Numbered from the stretch's first letter, positions 11,160 through 23,995 are shown. The stretch: 64,000 nucleotides of DNA from Luzula sylvatica (GCA_946800325.1 OX326956.1:19868667-19932666); one strand, 5' to 3'. Notes: generated by a model from the letters alone, not told the origin. A program made the numbers and translations.

Positions 11160-11640
11160 ATTGTACAATGAACCTTGGCAAAGTAGGTCCATGCTTAAAA
11201 GCCCCTCAAAATAAAAAGCCAATAATTTTATTTATTCCGATACATATATGCATATAAATAAAACATCAAATCTAAGAAATTAAAGCCCAAAACCCTCTAA
11301 CCTCTTACCAGACCCAAATCGAAATATCAAGATCAATTTCAGAGATTTGTAAACCGATTTCGGCCTCGTTTTTCTCGACATTCACATTTTTCTTCTGAAT
11401 TCATGGTTCCGTCTTCTTCCTTGATTTGTTCAACTGAATCGACTAAATTAGAAAATCGCTTTTTGTTTTTATTTCTTTCTCGGTTCACATCTTTTTTTCA
11501 ATAAGAAATCGACAGAAATGAATTGAACTGCGATTGAAATTGATTTATTCAATTGAAATTTGAAAAAATAAATCGTTTCATATTTCAAAAGTCCCCCTCT
11601 TAAAATTCGCCAAAGCCTGTCGAAAATCTAGGATCGGGCA
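11160..11640 (+). promoter_or_regulatory. Promoter/leader-like segment without a recognised gene
   Basis: Contains a TATA-like ATATAAATAAAAC near 11250, then AAAGCCCAAAACCCT and CT-rich blocks as in plant housekeeping leaders, and an ATG at about 11403 that stays open only about 30 codons. No recognisable product follows. It may be an orphan promoter or the first exon of an unseen or lost gene. Confidence 0.25.
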
Positions 11641-11900
11641 TCAATGGCACACCTAATATGAGTTGTCATACGCACTTTTTGTTGATTTTTTTTCTTTTTC
11701 CATTCCTAATTAATTTGATCTCGCTATTATTTAGTTATTATTATTTCTATCAGATTCTCTGACTCTTTGAACTCGTGTTGCATTTTCTATTATTTATTCC
11801 AAACCCTTAACTTTTGACAATAATAGTAGTCGAGCAACATTTTCCTCTACGAACACTGTATTGGTTAATATATTCCACAGATTATGGTATAATATATAAC

Positions 11901-12160
11901 GGGGAGTTCTATCGTACACCCTTTTACAAAGGTATTTTGGGTACTTTAGCAATTAATTATATTTGTAAAAAGGTGTATCATAAAATTTATTTTTTATGGA
12001 GATTTTTGTTTAAATGAACAACAAAAAATTCCAATTTATTTAAACATTAATTGATAAATATATTTGATATCTTACCTTAAATATTCATAAATAAATAATT
12101 ACTCCAAATATCCTTGAAAATGAGTGTATAATAAGGAAAGAAATGTATGATAGAAGCCTC
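11901..12160. repeat. Small inverted-repeat element (MITE), copy 2
   Basis: Starts GGGGAGTTCTATCGTACACC and ends GTATGATAGAAGCCTC. The internal sequence resembles copy 1 at 10607-10841, including TTTTTTATGGA near one third and TTGATAAATA near the middle. Confidence 0.5.
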
Positions 12161-12239
12161 ATAATATAATATACCTCCAGGAAGCAATAATGTTCTATGC
12201 CAAATAGTTTAATCTTGTGTACATCTATTTTGTGCTCCG

Positions 12240-12500
12240 GACATTGTTTGTTTAAAAAAAGGAAATTAAGAAGTTTGACTATACATGAAAAAAAGGGATA
12301 AAGAGGTTTGACTATATATATATATATAATAAAGAGGGATAAAGAGGTTTGACTATACATGAATTAAGAGGTTTGACTATATATATAATAAAAAGAAGGA
12401 GATTTACAATTTCCTTAAAAAAAAGGATAAAAATAGAATTACATGAATAATTTCCTTAAAAAAAAGGAAAAAAATAGAATTACGTGAATAATATCAGGCA
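12240..12500. repeat. Short tandem and simple repeats around an AAGAGGTTTGACTATA motif
   Basis: The motif AAGAGGTTTGACTATA occurs three times (about 12300, 12345, 12367), separated by TA microsatellite. An AATTTCCTTAAAAAAAAGGA block occurs twice after it. It looks like replication-slippage DNA; no gene is seen. Confidence 0.6.
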
Positions 12501-12941
12501 GCTAGATTTTGCATCTAGAATTCGCCTGGATGCATATAACTAAATTATAATGTATTCATATTAAGTTTAAAAAAGCCAACAAATTTTTAGATGTTGTAAA
12601 ATTGAAATATTGGAACAGATAAGTTGATCAATACAACGATAACATATTGCACATGGCTTGTGATCAACGTATATCATAGAACAAAACGTATATCATAGAA
12701 CAAGGGGATTATGTCATATTCTATTTGGTAGGTTATGATCTCGAATCATTCATTTATGTTAGTTAATATGATGCCTTGTTTAGCAGCCGTCGTGACACGA
12801 ATACACACGCAAACTAAGACAGAGAAATAGAGAGATTTTGTTCGAAAAATATATATATTGCACACTTTAAATTTTATATAAAAGAAAAATATTTCGTAAT
12901 ATACTTATATATTGATTACATGCAAATTAGACGACACATTA

Positions 12942-14439
12942 TCAGAGATATCTTACCATAGCATATGCCATGGCAACGAGAATGATAATAGCGATCACAG
13001 CAAACAGCATGCACATGCACGAACATCCTCCTCTCGTTTTCCTGTTCAATATCGCCAGCGCCTTCTGCACCCTCTGCATCGACAAAAAAAATTAAAATAA
13101 AAATCAGAGAATTAATACATAAAATATTAAATTGTGTTGTTTTAAACCTGAAGTCGAGAGCTACTCGTTTCCACACCTTGGTCGAGATTATCCTACATCA
13201 ACAAAAAACCAAAAACAAATTACAAACATAAATATTAATTTTCAAATAGCGAACAAAAAAACGTACGATCAATCTCGTGTGCAAATCCAACTCCTCGCCA
13301 ACAGCCAAAGCGATATGTTTGGTGCTCATCACGGTATCCTCCAATCGCTCGAGTCCCTCGTCTTGTTCTGCAAATCGTTCAAAACGTAATTTCACATAAC
13401 AAAACAAAAAATAAATAATTAACTACAATATTACCTCCGATAATTTGCCTCTGTAAAGTGACAATACCCTGATTATCCAATTCAGAAGCTCTGTTCATTT
13501 CATCGGCTTGTTTTCTACTCGGCCCGAGCAACTCTTCTCTATTAGCAACGTTCGACATGTTCAATGCCGTGCCCATTTGTTTCGCTTTCGATCTCAAGTT
13601 AGCTAGCATGTCTCGTCTTTTGTTTAACTCCTTATTCGTTCTGTAAATAAATAAATAAATACCCGAATAAAATAAATAAATGAAATTAGAAAGGTGAAGA
13701 TTGAAATTTGAAACACGTACATGGTCTTGAGATTCGGGAGTTTGGAGAGGATGGATTCTAAGGTGTCGAGTCTGGTGCTGAGAATGGTTAATTTTCTACG
13801 CATGGCGGATACGTGACGAATTGTGTCGGGACCGGACTGAGGAAGCGAGCCTCGTTCTGACATCATCGTGCTGACGTCGTCGACTAATCTGGACGCCTCG
13901 TTGTATTCTCTAATCCATGGATCTGAACTGGGTGCCATTTCTGTAGGATAGTTGTTAAAGTTTTGTTAGTTTTTGTTCAATTAACCCACAATTGGCCGAT
14001 TGAGCCTGAATTTTATGATAATTTTGTAATTAAAGGTAATAATCACGTAAAAAAGGGAACCAATGAATTATATATTTATATATTTAAGTTATTGCTTGGA
14101 GAATCGTTTTTATTTTGTCGATTTCATGCTTTAATTCTACAAACAGAGGCATTTTGTTTATCCTTTTGAATGAAAGCAACTCATTTAAAATCAATTATTC
14201 TAATTAAACGAAACTTAAATCCCAATTTGAACGAGATCCGTGTATAAACAAAGCCTACCCAGATCAAAAGTACGAAAAATCAATCAAACAATCTACCAAA
14301 CACTCAAATTTCAATACATCGAGAACGTTAAAGCTACGAGTTCTGAAAGAACGATTGAATTAAAATTGGAAAAAGAAAAAAAAAACGTAAATTAGCACAA
14401 AATTTTACACCTTTTCAGAAGTCGATTTTGCTCCTTACC
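12942..14439 (-). CDS. SYP5-like: SYP51/SYP52-type syntaxin (Qc-SNARE)
   Basis: Five coding exons on the minus strand: 13938-13721, 13640-13435, 13367-13267, 13192-13148 and 13073-12942, giving 233 aa, the usual family length. A 5'UTR intron (about 14438-13941) separates an upstream noncoding exon. Residues 1-130 form the N-terminal helical domain. From about 142 the SNARE motif reads EQDEGLERLEDTVMSTKHIA, then EELDLHTRLI and RLQRVQKALAILNRK. A Cys-rich CSCMCM stretch and a C-terminal membrane anchor (about 210-230) follow. Members of this family act in fusion at the trans-Golgi network, prevacuolar compartment and vacuole. The residue aligned with the usual zero-layer Gln is His171. SYP51 and SYP52 cannot be told apart here. 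Confidence 0.93.
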
Positions 14440-14689
14440 CTCTTTGCTCTTCCAGGTTGCTGGGAATTGAAGAATACGAGGAGAATTACAATTTTTAACG
14501 CTATTATTAGTTCTCGTATTTATTTCTCAACAAATGGGGGATAATTATATAATTTTCATCAGTTTCGTTTCACCCCCTATAACTTACATATTCAAAATTA
14601 CATCCCAAAGTGTCTCTGTTTAAAAAGGATATTTCTGTATACAAATCAAACTACAAGGACTCATTTAGGAATTTACTCATCACTATTTA

Positions 14690-15713
14690 ATACGGTTATT
14701 ATGGAATATAATTATCACTAATTAAGACCTGACAATTAGAAATATTTACATGCTCTTGGTTCACTAAGTTATTAAACACCGGTTAGGTAAAATTATAAGA
14801 TTAAAGACATTGTTTCGATTAAGCAGTCTATTCATTTAGTACTGTTCACCTCCGGTACTATTCACTAATTAAGACCTGACAATTAGAAATATTTAATACT
14901 GTTCACCTCCGGTACTATTCATTTAGTTACTGTTCATCCCGGTATTGTTCGTCTGTTTTACTGTTTTTTTTTTTTTTTTTTTGAATTTTATTTTATTTGG
15001 CATATGTCTTGTGTTCTAAATAAAATATTTGAATTTTTATCGCATTAATAAATATAATTGACATATGTCTTGTGTTCTAAATAAAATATTTGAATTTTTC
15101 ATCGTATTAATAAAAATAATTTGTATACTATAATTTTACTGTTAACAAAATACTATTCACACAAATACTTTTTGTTAGCCTAAGCTGGTATTATTTTTTT
15201 TTTGTGCTTATTATAACAGTTTTGATTGGTACCAAGCTGCGTTTTTTTGTGCTTATTATAACATTTTTGATTCGTACCAAGCTACGTCTTTTATGTTTTT
15301 TTGTTTGTTTTTTTTTCAGAATTTTATTTTATTTCACATGTTTTGTATTCTAAATAAAACATTTGAATTTTTCTTTTGAAACATATGATATATTTTGTGG
15401 AGGAAAAAAATTTGCATTCATTGCATAATACTTGTGAGACTATTTAATATCAGACTTTTTTTTTAAATTAACATTTATGAATATTACTTTTGTTTTGCAC
15501 TTGTAACGTTTTAGATAAAATTATTATTTTATGATCATAACAAATTTTGAAAAATCGCAGCGAAGCGCGAGAAATATTTTTATTTTATTATCAAATAATA
15601 TATCCCGCAGCGAAATAATATATCAAATAATATATAAAATTATTACTTTTGTTTATTATATTATTTCTTATCAAATAATATATCCCGCAGCGAAGCACGG
15701 GATATTGTCCTAG
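14690..15713 (+). mobile_element. Helitron-like debris with a candidate 3' terminus
   Basis: At 15684-15713 a short hairpin (CCCG, loop, CGGG) is followed about ten bases later by CTAG, the layout of a Helitron 3' end. A degraded duplicate of the hairpin precedes it (15558-15620). Upstream are CTGTTCACC/TACTATTCA repeats (14840-14960), two 60-bp tandem copies (15001-15060, 15062-15121) and a GTACCAAGCTRCGT tandem pair (15207-15290). No Rep/helicase ORF is present, and the 5' terminus (perhaps TCTATTCATT at 14827) is uncertain. Confidence 0.42.
14716..14895. repeat. 33-bp direct repeat upstream of the SNARE gene
   Basis: The 33 bases beginning CACTAATTAAGACCTGACAA at 14716-14748 recur unchanged at 14863-14895. 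The second copy is itself embedded between two copies of ACTGTTCACCTCCGGTACTA. Confidence 0.8.
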
Positions 15714-16312
15714 AGTTACAAAAATGATGATTCGGTCAAATCATATGTTTTGACTAGACTCCGTCAAGTTTACAATTAATCGTCAATTCTCTAATCGTGT
15801 TGTCCAATCTGATCCGTTCAGATTTTCGACATTTGTTGCTCACCTGATATTTTTTAGGTTATTTATGCCGACGAAAGCCGGGAGTAATGTATATTATGGA
15901 TAGCATAATTTAATTGACTATTCTTTCTTTAGTTAATATTTCGTGTAAAGTTGACGTGAGCTGTTTTTGCTTGACTGGTTAGACTATAAATTGAATTGCA
16001 TTTAATTAATGATGTTATTGTTTTAAATTTTATTATTCTTTCTTCTATTTATTTTATAAAATTTTATAATAAATTAGTTTTGATAATGTAATTTTATACA
16101 TTTGATGCAGTAGGAAACAATATATAATACTCAAATTCCATACATTCGGGCTGCTAGCGGTTGGCCAGATGTTCTTGGAACATGCCTCGCGTGGCCAGAT
16201 GTCCATGGGACATTATATCACTTTTCAAAAGTATAAATCTAGTTAAAAAAATTATCATACACGTAAGAAAATTATATCTTAAATGTAAAAATATATAACA
16301 CATATTGTACTT
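15714..16312. other. AT-rich intergenic sequence
   Basis: No ORF of note, RNA gene or clear inverted repeat seen. Confidence 0.4.
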
Positions 16313-16320
16313 CATATCGC

Positions 16321-16861
16321 CTATGTTGCACGGATACGGATACGGATATCGTATCCGATACGATACGGATACGGCAATTTTCAAAAAATCACGGATACGG
16401 ATACGGCTATATAATTATTATTTTAATATATTTATATTGTATATAATAAATAAATAAATAATAAATTAAATAATATTTTGAATTTAAATATCATGACAAT
16501 AAATAAAATCAACACAACAATGCAAGTATCATAAAAGTATTCTAAATTTATTCTAGAAGTATCTTAGAACTAATTTAGAAGTATCATAAAAGTATCCTAT
16601 AAGTATCATATATAATTTATTTAAAAATATTATGGGCAAAAATATATAATGGGCCGAAGTATCATAAATAGAGGATCCCAGCCGTATCCTGAACGTATCC
16701 CAGCGGTATCCTGCCGTATCCGAAAAAAATAAATATTAAAATAATCGGATACGCCACGTGGCGTATCCGATACGTATCCGAGCCGTATCGTATCCGTGCC
16801 CGTATCGGATACCCGTATCCTCAGGATACTTCTGTGTTTTTGAAGTATCCGCGTAACATAG
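16321..16861. mobile_element. hAT-type foldback MITE rich in GGATAC repeats
   Basis: 541 bp. It begins CTATGTTGCACGGATACGGA and ends GTATCCGCGTAACATAG. Both arms are built of GGATACGGATACGG-type short repeats, with an AT-rich centre. The flanking octamers CATATCGC (16313-16320) and CATATCAC (16862-16869) match at 7 of 8, fitting an 8-bp hAT target duplication. It encodes no transposase. Confidence 0.75.
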
Positions 16862-17059
16862 CATATCACGCATCTAAAAGGTTGATGATAAATCCAAAAA
16901 GAAATCATATACATCTAAAAAAACACTACGTAAATATATATCATACATATAAAAATGTATAATATTTATTGTACTTAAAAAGAAATAGCATACTTCCAAG
17001 AAGTATAATTTTTTTTACATGTAGCCTTTTGAAAATCCCAATTTACTAAACTATTGTTT

Positions 17060-17310
17060 TTCCCAGGGGTCTGGCGAAAGAGATTGCTCTTTCGCCAGGT
17101 TCTCTTTCACCAGGTTATAAATGGATTTGGATAATAATTAAGTTGATTAATGTTGGTTCATAACGTGATGGGATCAAATTCTGGATTTTGGCCACTTTCA
17201 CAAAGTGGGCTGGCGAAAGTGGCGAAATCCATGATTTGACACCTCCACGTTCTGAACCAACATTAATGGTTGTAGTTTCCCTTGTACTCTCTTTCGTCAG
17301 GAGTGTTGTT
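17060..17310. repeat. CTGGCGAAAG inverted-repeat cluster, left copy
   Basis: Several facing copies of CTGGCGAAAG/CTTTCGCCAG (17069, 17089, 17210) are interspersed with CACTTTCACAAAGTGG. A related cluster lies at 29270-29490 beyond the nested retrotransposons. Confidence 0.55.
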
Positions 17311-17880
17311 CAAATTTCCGACTATTTGAATATCTCAAAACAATGTCGATATTTCTAATCAAATTGTGTAAGTGTCACTTGTAGAAGATAAAGACATGAC
17401 CCACAAATGAGATAAAAACAAGAAACAAACACATACACAAACATGAGCACTTGAACAAGAGCCAAAGATGATCAAGACCACTAATGAAGATTCAACACAT
17501 CGAAGAATCAAGACGACGATAAAAAAGGAAAAGGCGGAAAGTATTCGCTCAAGTGAAGAAATCAAGATGTCGAAAAACTTTCGCGAGTTGGGATATCTCA
17601 TATCGTACACTCTCAAAAATAACCAATAGGTATATGTAGATTCATTTCAGAATTAGTAGGCTCAATTTAAACAAGTAATCATGTGCGAAACGTTGAAAAT
17701 GGAAAGATGACAAAGTATGCAAGCATTGGGTCTTCCATTCAGACGGAACGTTCGTGCGTCTGGACGGAAGCTACACTATCCCGTAACGTGGGTTTGCTTC
17801 CGTTCAGACGGAATCACCATCCCATTTGAACGGAACATCATACTCCATTTGAACGGAACAGTCAACGTTCAAACATAAGC

Positions 17881-18858
17881 TGTTGGCGAATATCCCCGGC
17901 CCCGGGCCCGCGCAGCGGATATGTAGGCCCGGTCCGGTTCCCCGATTCCCGAGATCACGCCACGACTTCGAGGGTACGATGCAAATAGAAGGTTAGATCC
18001 ATACCAGTTCCAAATTGATGGAACACGAAGGGTTGATCGCTGCCTCCTATTCCTCCGGTCACGTTGGTGACTTTACGCGCGTCCCACACCGTGCGTCCTT
18101 CACCGTTCGTTCCCGTTCTTCGATCCTTCGGTTCGATCACAACGGAGAGCCCCAAGTGTTGCTCCTCCACACGTATCCACCTTGAGTCGGAAGACGCCGG
18201 ACACGGATACACCTGCCTAGACGATGTATCGGTGCACTTGCTTGATCTCGATCGATTCTCTATTAATCTCTCTTCGTGCCTTTTCACTCACAAAAGATCA
18301 AATCTGAATTTGCTCTTTTTTCTTGTGTCTTGGGCAGAATATTGCTTTGAATTACTTCTGAATTCCCTTAGTGAAGATAAGAGAGAAAATCCTATTTATA
18401 CCTAATAGGATAAGGATTAGCCAAAAGACATGTATATCCAATATACACCCTTTCACACAGAAAACTGTATGAACCTGTTCAGTATTCTGTCCAGACGAAA
18501 TTGATAAATTTCTCTGACAGAAAATCAACCAACACGAAAGTTATAGATAATCTTATTATCTACACGCCCCAATTTGGCCCAGCCCAATTGGAGTTCGTAT
18601 GCAAAAGTTATGACTGTTTTACTAACTGTATGTCATACTGTTGCACCCTTTTGGTATTTCACAGAAACGACACTTATACTTCGTTCATATGAAATATATT
18701 TCTATATGAAGGTTGTAGATAATCTCATTATCTATCTAACCCAATTTGAACCATTCTAATTGGATTTTCCCACTGAAAGTTATGGCCACGAATGTACGAC
18801 TACATTCGTTTATCCTTGTGTACACTTTTACGGTTGATCCGAAACTGTATTTCTTTCA
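17881..18858 (-). repeat. 3' LTR of Copia element A
   Basis: 978 bp, TGTTGGCGAA ... TTTCTTTCA on the plus strand. Differs from the partner LTR by a 2-bp indel and fewer than about twenty substitutions. Confidence 0.95.
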
Positions 18859-20021
18859 GTCTCCCACTCAATTTCAGATCTACCTAAAAGGTACTCATGC
18901 ATATCCAATACGCACGATTTTAGAGAATATAGCTCGCGTATCAAATACCAAGCTATGCACATCAATGTGCCGATTTTATTATCAAGCCCGACTTAGTACG
19001 ACTCGTTGTGTGACCATGTAGGTTCGACTTAACGATGGCAGTAGGTTGTTTCCAATGCCTACAAGCTCATGAGCGGGATCTAGTCACTCCATCATAGCTA
19101 CCCATGTTAAACGAAAAATGATTGTGATCATTGTGCCTATCTCGAATAGCGGTTACTAGTTCTCTTGTTTACGATATCCGTTAATCAAAAGGCACGGTAA
19201 TAGTCATCCTTATAATTTGATTAACTATACTTATTCCCCGATTCCGAGTTGAGTTAACAAATTTCAATCGATATTAACCATTAATATCATTGACTGTGGC
19301 CACAGTTTTCGTTAATCGACTCATCGAGCGGCGCCTAAGAGATATCTCTTCCTTTCGGAATAAACAATTCCTATCTTGGAGACTCACATTGAATTCCGTG
19401 TTTCGGACAATACCCAATGATGACCCTTTTAACTCCCTGTTACGGTGAGCGTAAGATCATATCAAAGCATTGTGTTACGCACGTAACGCAATCAATGATC
19501 CCCTCAAGTATGAAGAATCTAAAACCCCATCCGTCGCAAGTCCATCTATAATGACTAAACCATGTCATGGTCTCGCGGCTTCGGTCATATCCAATATATG
19601 TAACCTAACATATATCTACGTTCCCGATTCGACAAACTCCTTTGTCCCATGATTAGCAAAACATAATCATCTCCTCGGCAAACGTACTAGTGTACGCGTT
19701 CAGTCTATTATCTAATAATAGAAATGCTTCTCTCTTAAGCAAGCTGATCCGCGACTAGGGATGTTTAGAAATGACACTTTAAGTGTGACGGTTTCGCTGC
19801 ACATGGTCCTCAACCATGTCGACGTCCACACAAGTTCAAATCAAGGTTCATGTAACAATCATATTACACAACCCAGCACACAGTTTTCATATAAGATAGA
19901 TGCAAAATGAAAAAAAATTTAAAATTCTGAAATTGCATTACTATAAGATAAGTTTGGGGTGATACAACGTTTACTAATCTATTAGACTAATCTCGTCCTA
20001 CGAAACTATCGTTTTAGATAA
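18859..20021 (-). other. Long 3' noncoding region of Copia element A
   Basis: Between the end of pol and the 3' LTR lies about 1.16 kb with no sustained reading frame on either strand, bounded by the purine tract next to the LTR. No captured gene is recognisable. Confidence 0.7.
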
Positions 20022-23000
20022 CTAACTACTCTCTTCCTCCTCTAGGTATCTCAAACCTATAGCTTTCGCATGATAATCGTGCTTAGCTTGCGAGAGTGGC
20101 TTAGTAAACGGGTCCGCAACATTCCTGTCAGTATCAATCTTCTCAATGATCACATCCTTCCTTTGCAAAATCTCACGGATCAAGTGAAATTTTCTGAGTA
20201 TGTGCTTGGAGCGGTGATGTGCCCTCGGTTCCTTGGACTGTGCTATTGCGCCCGTATTGTCGCAATACACAACTACAGGTTCCGAGATGCTCGGGACTAC
20301 ACCAAGCTCCGACACAAACTTCTTGATCCAAACCGCCTCCTTTGCCGCTTCGGAAGCCGCAATATACTCCGATTCAGTTGTAGAGTCTGCTATCGTGGGT
20401 TGTTTGGAACTTTTCCAAACTACCGCTCCACCATTTAGACAAAACACGTATCCGCTTTGTGATCGAAAGTCATCGACACATGTTTGGAAACTGGCGTCGG
20501 TATATCCATTGATGACCAACCCGGATGTCTTTCCACCATAAATTAGAAATTGATCCTTAGTTCTTCGTAAGTACTTAAGGATGTTCTTTACCGCGATCCA
20601 ATGCATATCCCCTGGATTAGATTGGTAACGCGAAACGACGCTCAATGCATACGACACATCGGGGCGCGTACAAATCATGGCATACATAATTGATCCAACC
20701 GCCGAAGCGTATGGAACAATACTCATCGCATTCTTATCTTCGCTCGATGTCGGACATTGAGCTTTAGAATACGATATGCCACTCGACATTGGAAGAAGTC
20801 CTTTCTTCGAATTTTGCATTGAAAACCGTTTCAACACTTTGTCGATGTACGTGCTTTGACTCAAGCCGAGTAACTTCTTGGATCTATCTCTATAAATCCT
20901 CACGCCTAATATATAGGCGGCCTCGCCCAAATCTTTCATAGCAAAACGAGTATTTAAATACTTCTTAACATCCGTAAGCATCGGAATGTCGTTTCCTATG
21001 ATCAAGATGTCGTCTACATATAGTACAAGAAATACTACGCGGCTCCCACTAACCTTCTTGTATACACAAGGTTCTTCTACGTTTTTCACGAAATTATATT
21101 CTCGTATAACTTCATCGAAACGTATGTTCCAACTCCGAGAAGCTTGCTTCAATCCATAAATGGATCGTTGCAACTTGCACACTTTATTCGGACTCTTCGA
21201 ATCGACAAAACCCTCGGGCTGTGTCATGTACACATCCTCTTCTAAGTTCCCGTTAAGGAATGCGGTTTTGACATCCATTTGCCAAATCTCGTAGTCATAA
21301 TACGCAGAGATAGCAAGTAAGATCCGTATGGATTTAAGCATAGCTACTGGTGAAAACGTTTCTTCATAGTCGACACCATGAATTTGTTTGAAACCTTTCG
21401 CCACAAGCCGTGCTTTATAAGTGTTTACATTCCCATCCATGTCGGTCTTCTTCTTGAAAACCCACTTACATCCCACTGGTTTTACCCCGGGAGGTGGATC
21501 AATCAAGTTCCAAACTTGATTATCGTACATGGATTGAATCTCGGATTTCATGGCAGTTTGCCACTTATCGGAATCCTCGCTTTTCATAGCCTCGCGATAA
21601 GATGTCGGTTCATCATCTATGAATTCGACTTCATCGTCATTTGCCACGATAAAACCATATCGTATAGGCTCTTGACGAATCCTACCCGATCTACGAATTG
21701 CGCCTTGTGCACTTGACTCCGGATCCTCAACATTTGAGGAAACCGGATCAATGTTCATCGGTTCAACATTTGTTTGCGGTTCTCGAATTTCTTCGAGATC
21801 TATTTCAAATCCATCCATTCTTTTAGATATAAATTCCTCCTCTAAGAAGGTACCTCCACGAGCAACAAACACTTTGTTCTCGTATGGATGATAGAAATAA
21901 TATCCCTTTGTTTCCTTGGGATAACCAACAAATAAACATTTTTCAGATTTGGGATCAAGTTTATCCGCGATTAATCTGCGGACATAAGCTTCACAACCCC
22001 AAATCTTAACGTAAGACAATTTCGGAACTTTTCCGGTCCATATCTCATATGGTGTCTTAGGTACCGATTTAGAAGGTATGCGGTTTAATAAGTAAGCCGC
22101 TGTCTCTAGGGCATATCCCCAAAACGATTTTGGAAGGGAAGTTTGACTCATCATGGATCGAACCATGTCCAACAAGGTTCGATTCCTCCTTTCGGACACG
22201 CCATTCCATTGTGGCGTTCCTGCCGGAGTCCATTGTGGAACTATTCCACAATCTTTTAGATGATCTTCAAACTCATAGCTCAAATATTCGCCACCTCGAT
22301 CCGATCGAATGGCTTTAATTTTCTTGCCAAGCTGATTTTCAACTTCGTTTTGAAACTCTTTGAACTTTTCAAAGGTCTCCGCTTTCGTACGCATCAAATA
22401 AATATATATCCATATCTACTATGATCGTCTGTAAACGTAACAAAGTATCGATAGCCTCCTCTTGCCTCGATGCTCATCGGTCCACACATATCGGAATGTA
22501 TGAGTTCCAATAGATCGTTGGACCGCTCTCCGACCTTGGAGAACGGCGCCTTAGTCATCTTGCCAAGCAAACAAGATTCACAATTCCCAAATGAATCCAA
22601 TTCAAATGAGTCTAGCATTCCATCTTTATGGAGTCTAGCAATGCGTTTCTCATTCACATGACCGAGACGACAATGCCAAAAGAAAGTCCGATTATCAACT
22701 TTAGGTTTAATCCTTTTTGCATTAACGTTATATATGGACTTATTATTTCCGTGATCGAAATCCAACACATAAAGACCATTTTCTAACAGAACATTTCCAT
22801 AGATAATAGAATCCTTACATATCGAAAACTCATTATTCCTAATAACGAATTCATAGCCATCATTGGCCAGTTTCGACACACTTATTATGTTCTTACATAA
22901 TGTCGGTACATAATAACAATTATTTAGTACTAAAATAAGTCCACTAGGTAAAGTCAAATTAACTACTCCTACGGCAAACGCAGCAACTCTTGCTCCATTC

Positions 23001-23995
23001 CCGACGCGTAGATCGACTTCACCCTTTTCCAACCTTCGACTATTTTGAAGAACCTGCATATTTCGACAAATATGAGTCCCACAACCGGTATCCAATACCC
23101 AATTAGTCATAGTTGAAATATTAACTTCAATAACGTTAATACCTGAGAGGCCGGTCGCTGAAACCGCCTTGCCCTTCTTCACCTCCTCGAGGTAAGATTT
23201 GCAATCGCGCTTCCAATGTCCAGCCTTGTGACAATGAAAGCACGTCTCATCCTTGGATTTCTCCTTTCCCCTTTTATTCGGCTTCGAACGTTTCTTAGCC
23301 GAACCGCCCTTGGACTTTGATCTCTTACGATCCTTATTCTGAATTGTGAGAACATTTCCGGCAACTCTTGCCCTGTTCTCTCCGGACGTTTTTAACGTCT
23401 CCGATTCAAAATTCTTGAGCATTCCGTGAAGTTCAGGGATCGTCTTATCCATCGAATGCATGTGATAGTTAGTCACGAACGGAGAAAACATTGGAGGAAG
23501 TGCACACAAGATCAAATCTTGTTGCATAATCTTCGACAATTTCTCTCCTAGCTTCTCAAGACGGTCTATGAGAGCTTGCACCTTCAAAACGTGAGAGCTA
23601 ACCGAAGACCCCGAAGGCATCTTGCAGTTTACCAACTCTTTGAGCGTACTGAACCGTTCAATACGCTCCTGCTCTTGGAACATTTCCTTGAGCACAACGT
23701 CTATGATGTGCGCATCCGAGTCCTCAAACTGCTTTTGAAGACTAGCGTTCATACATGCCAACATGAGGCACGTAACATCATTTGAGTCCTTCTTAAGTTT
23801 CTCAAACGCGGCCTTTTCTTCGGCCGTAGCATCGGGACCCGGTTCCACTAGTTCCGTATCCAATACGTGACTCTTGCCCTCTTGCCTGAGAACTATTCTC
23901 AGGTTTCGGTGCCAGTCAAAGTAGTTCCGACCCACTAGCTTATCCTTTTCTAAAGTCGATCTAATCGACATGGTGTTGGTGTTACTAGAAGACAT
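20022..23995 (-). pseudogene. Copia element A gag-pol with one frameshift in integrase
   Basis: First frame, 23995-22394 (533 codons): gag, zinc knuckle CFHCHKAGHWKRDC, protease motif LDTGCGTHIC, pre-integrase FWHCRLGHVNEKR, and the start of integrase (HSDMCGPM). It ends at a TGA in a TAT/TTT-rich stretch near 22394. The second frame, one base offset and ending at 20022, resumes integrase (SDRGGEY, PQWNGVSERRNR), then reverse transcriptase (QMDVKTAFLNG, YVDDILIIGND) and RNase H (YTDASF ... STTESEY). Everything except this small indel at 22390-22400 appears open, so the element died recently or was read through. The function is the usual Copia polyprotein. Confidence 0.92.

Noticed and set aside
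17955..18405. 110-113-codon ORFs on both strands, duplicated at 25221-25614
   Set aside because: They are the two LTR copies of element A; duplication and opposing frames are explained by the LTR.
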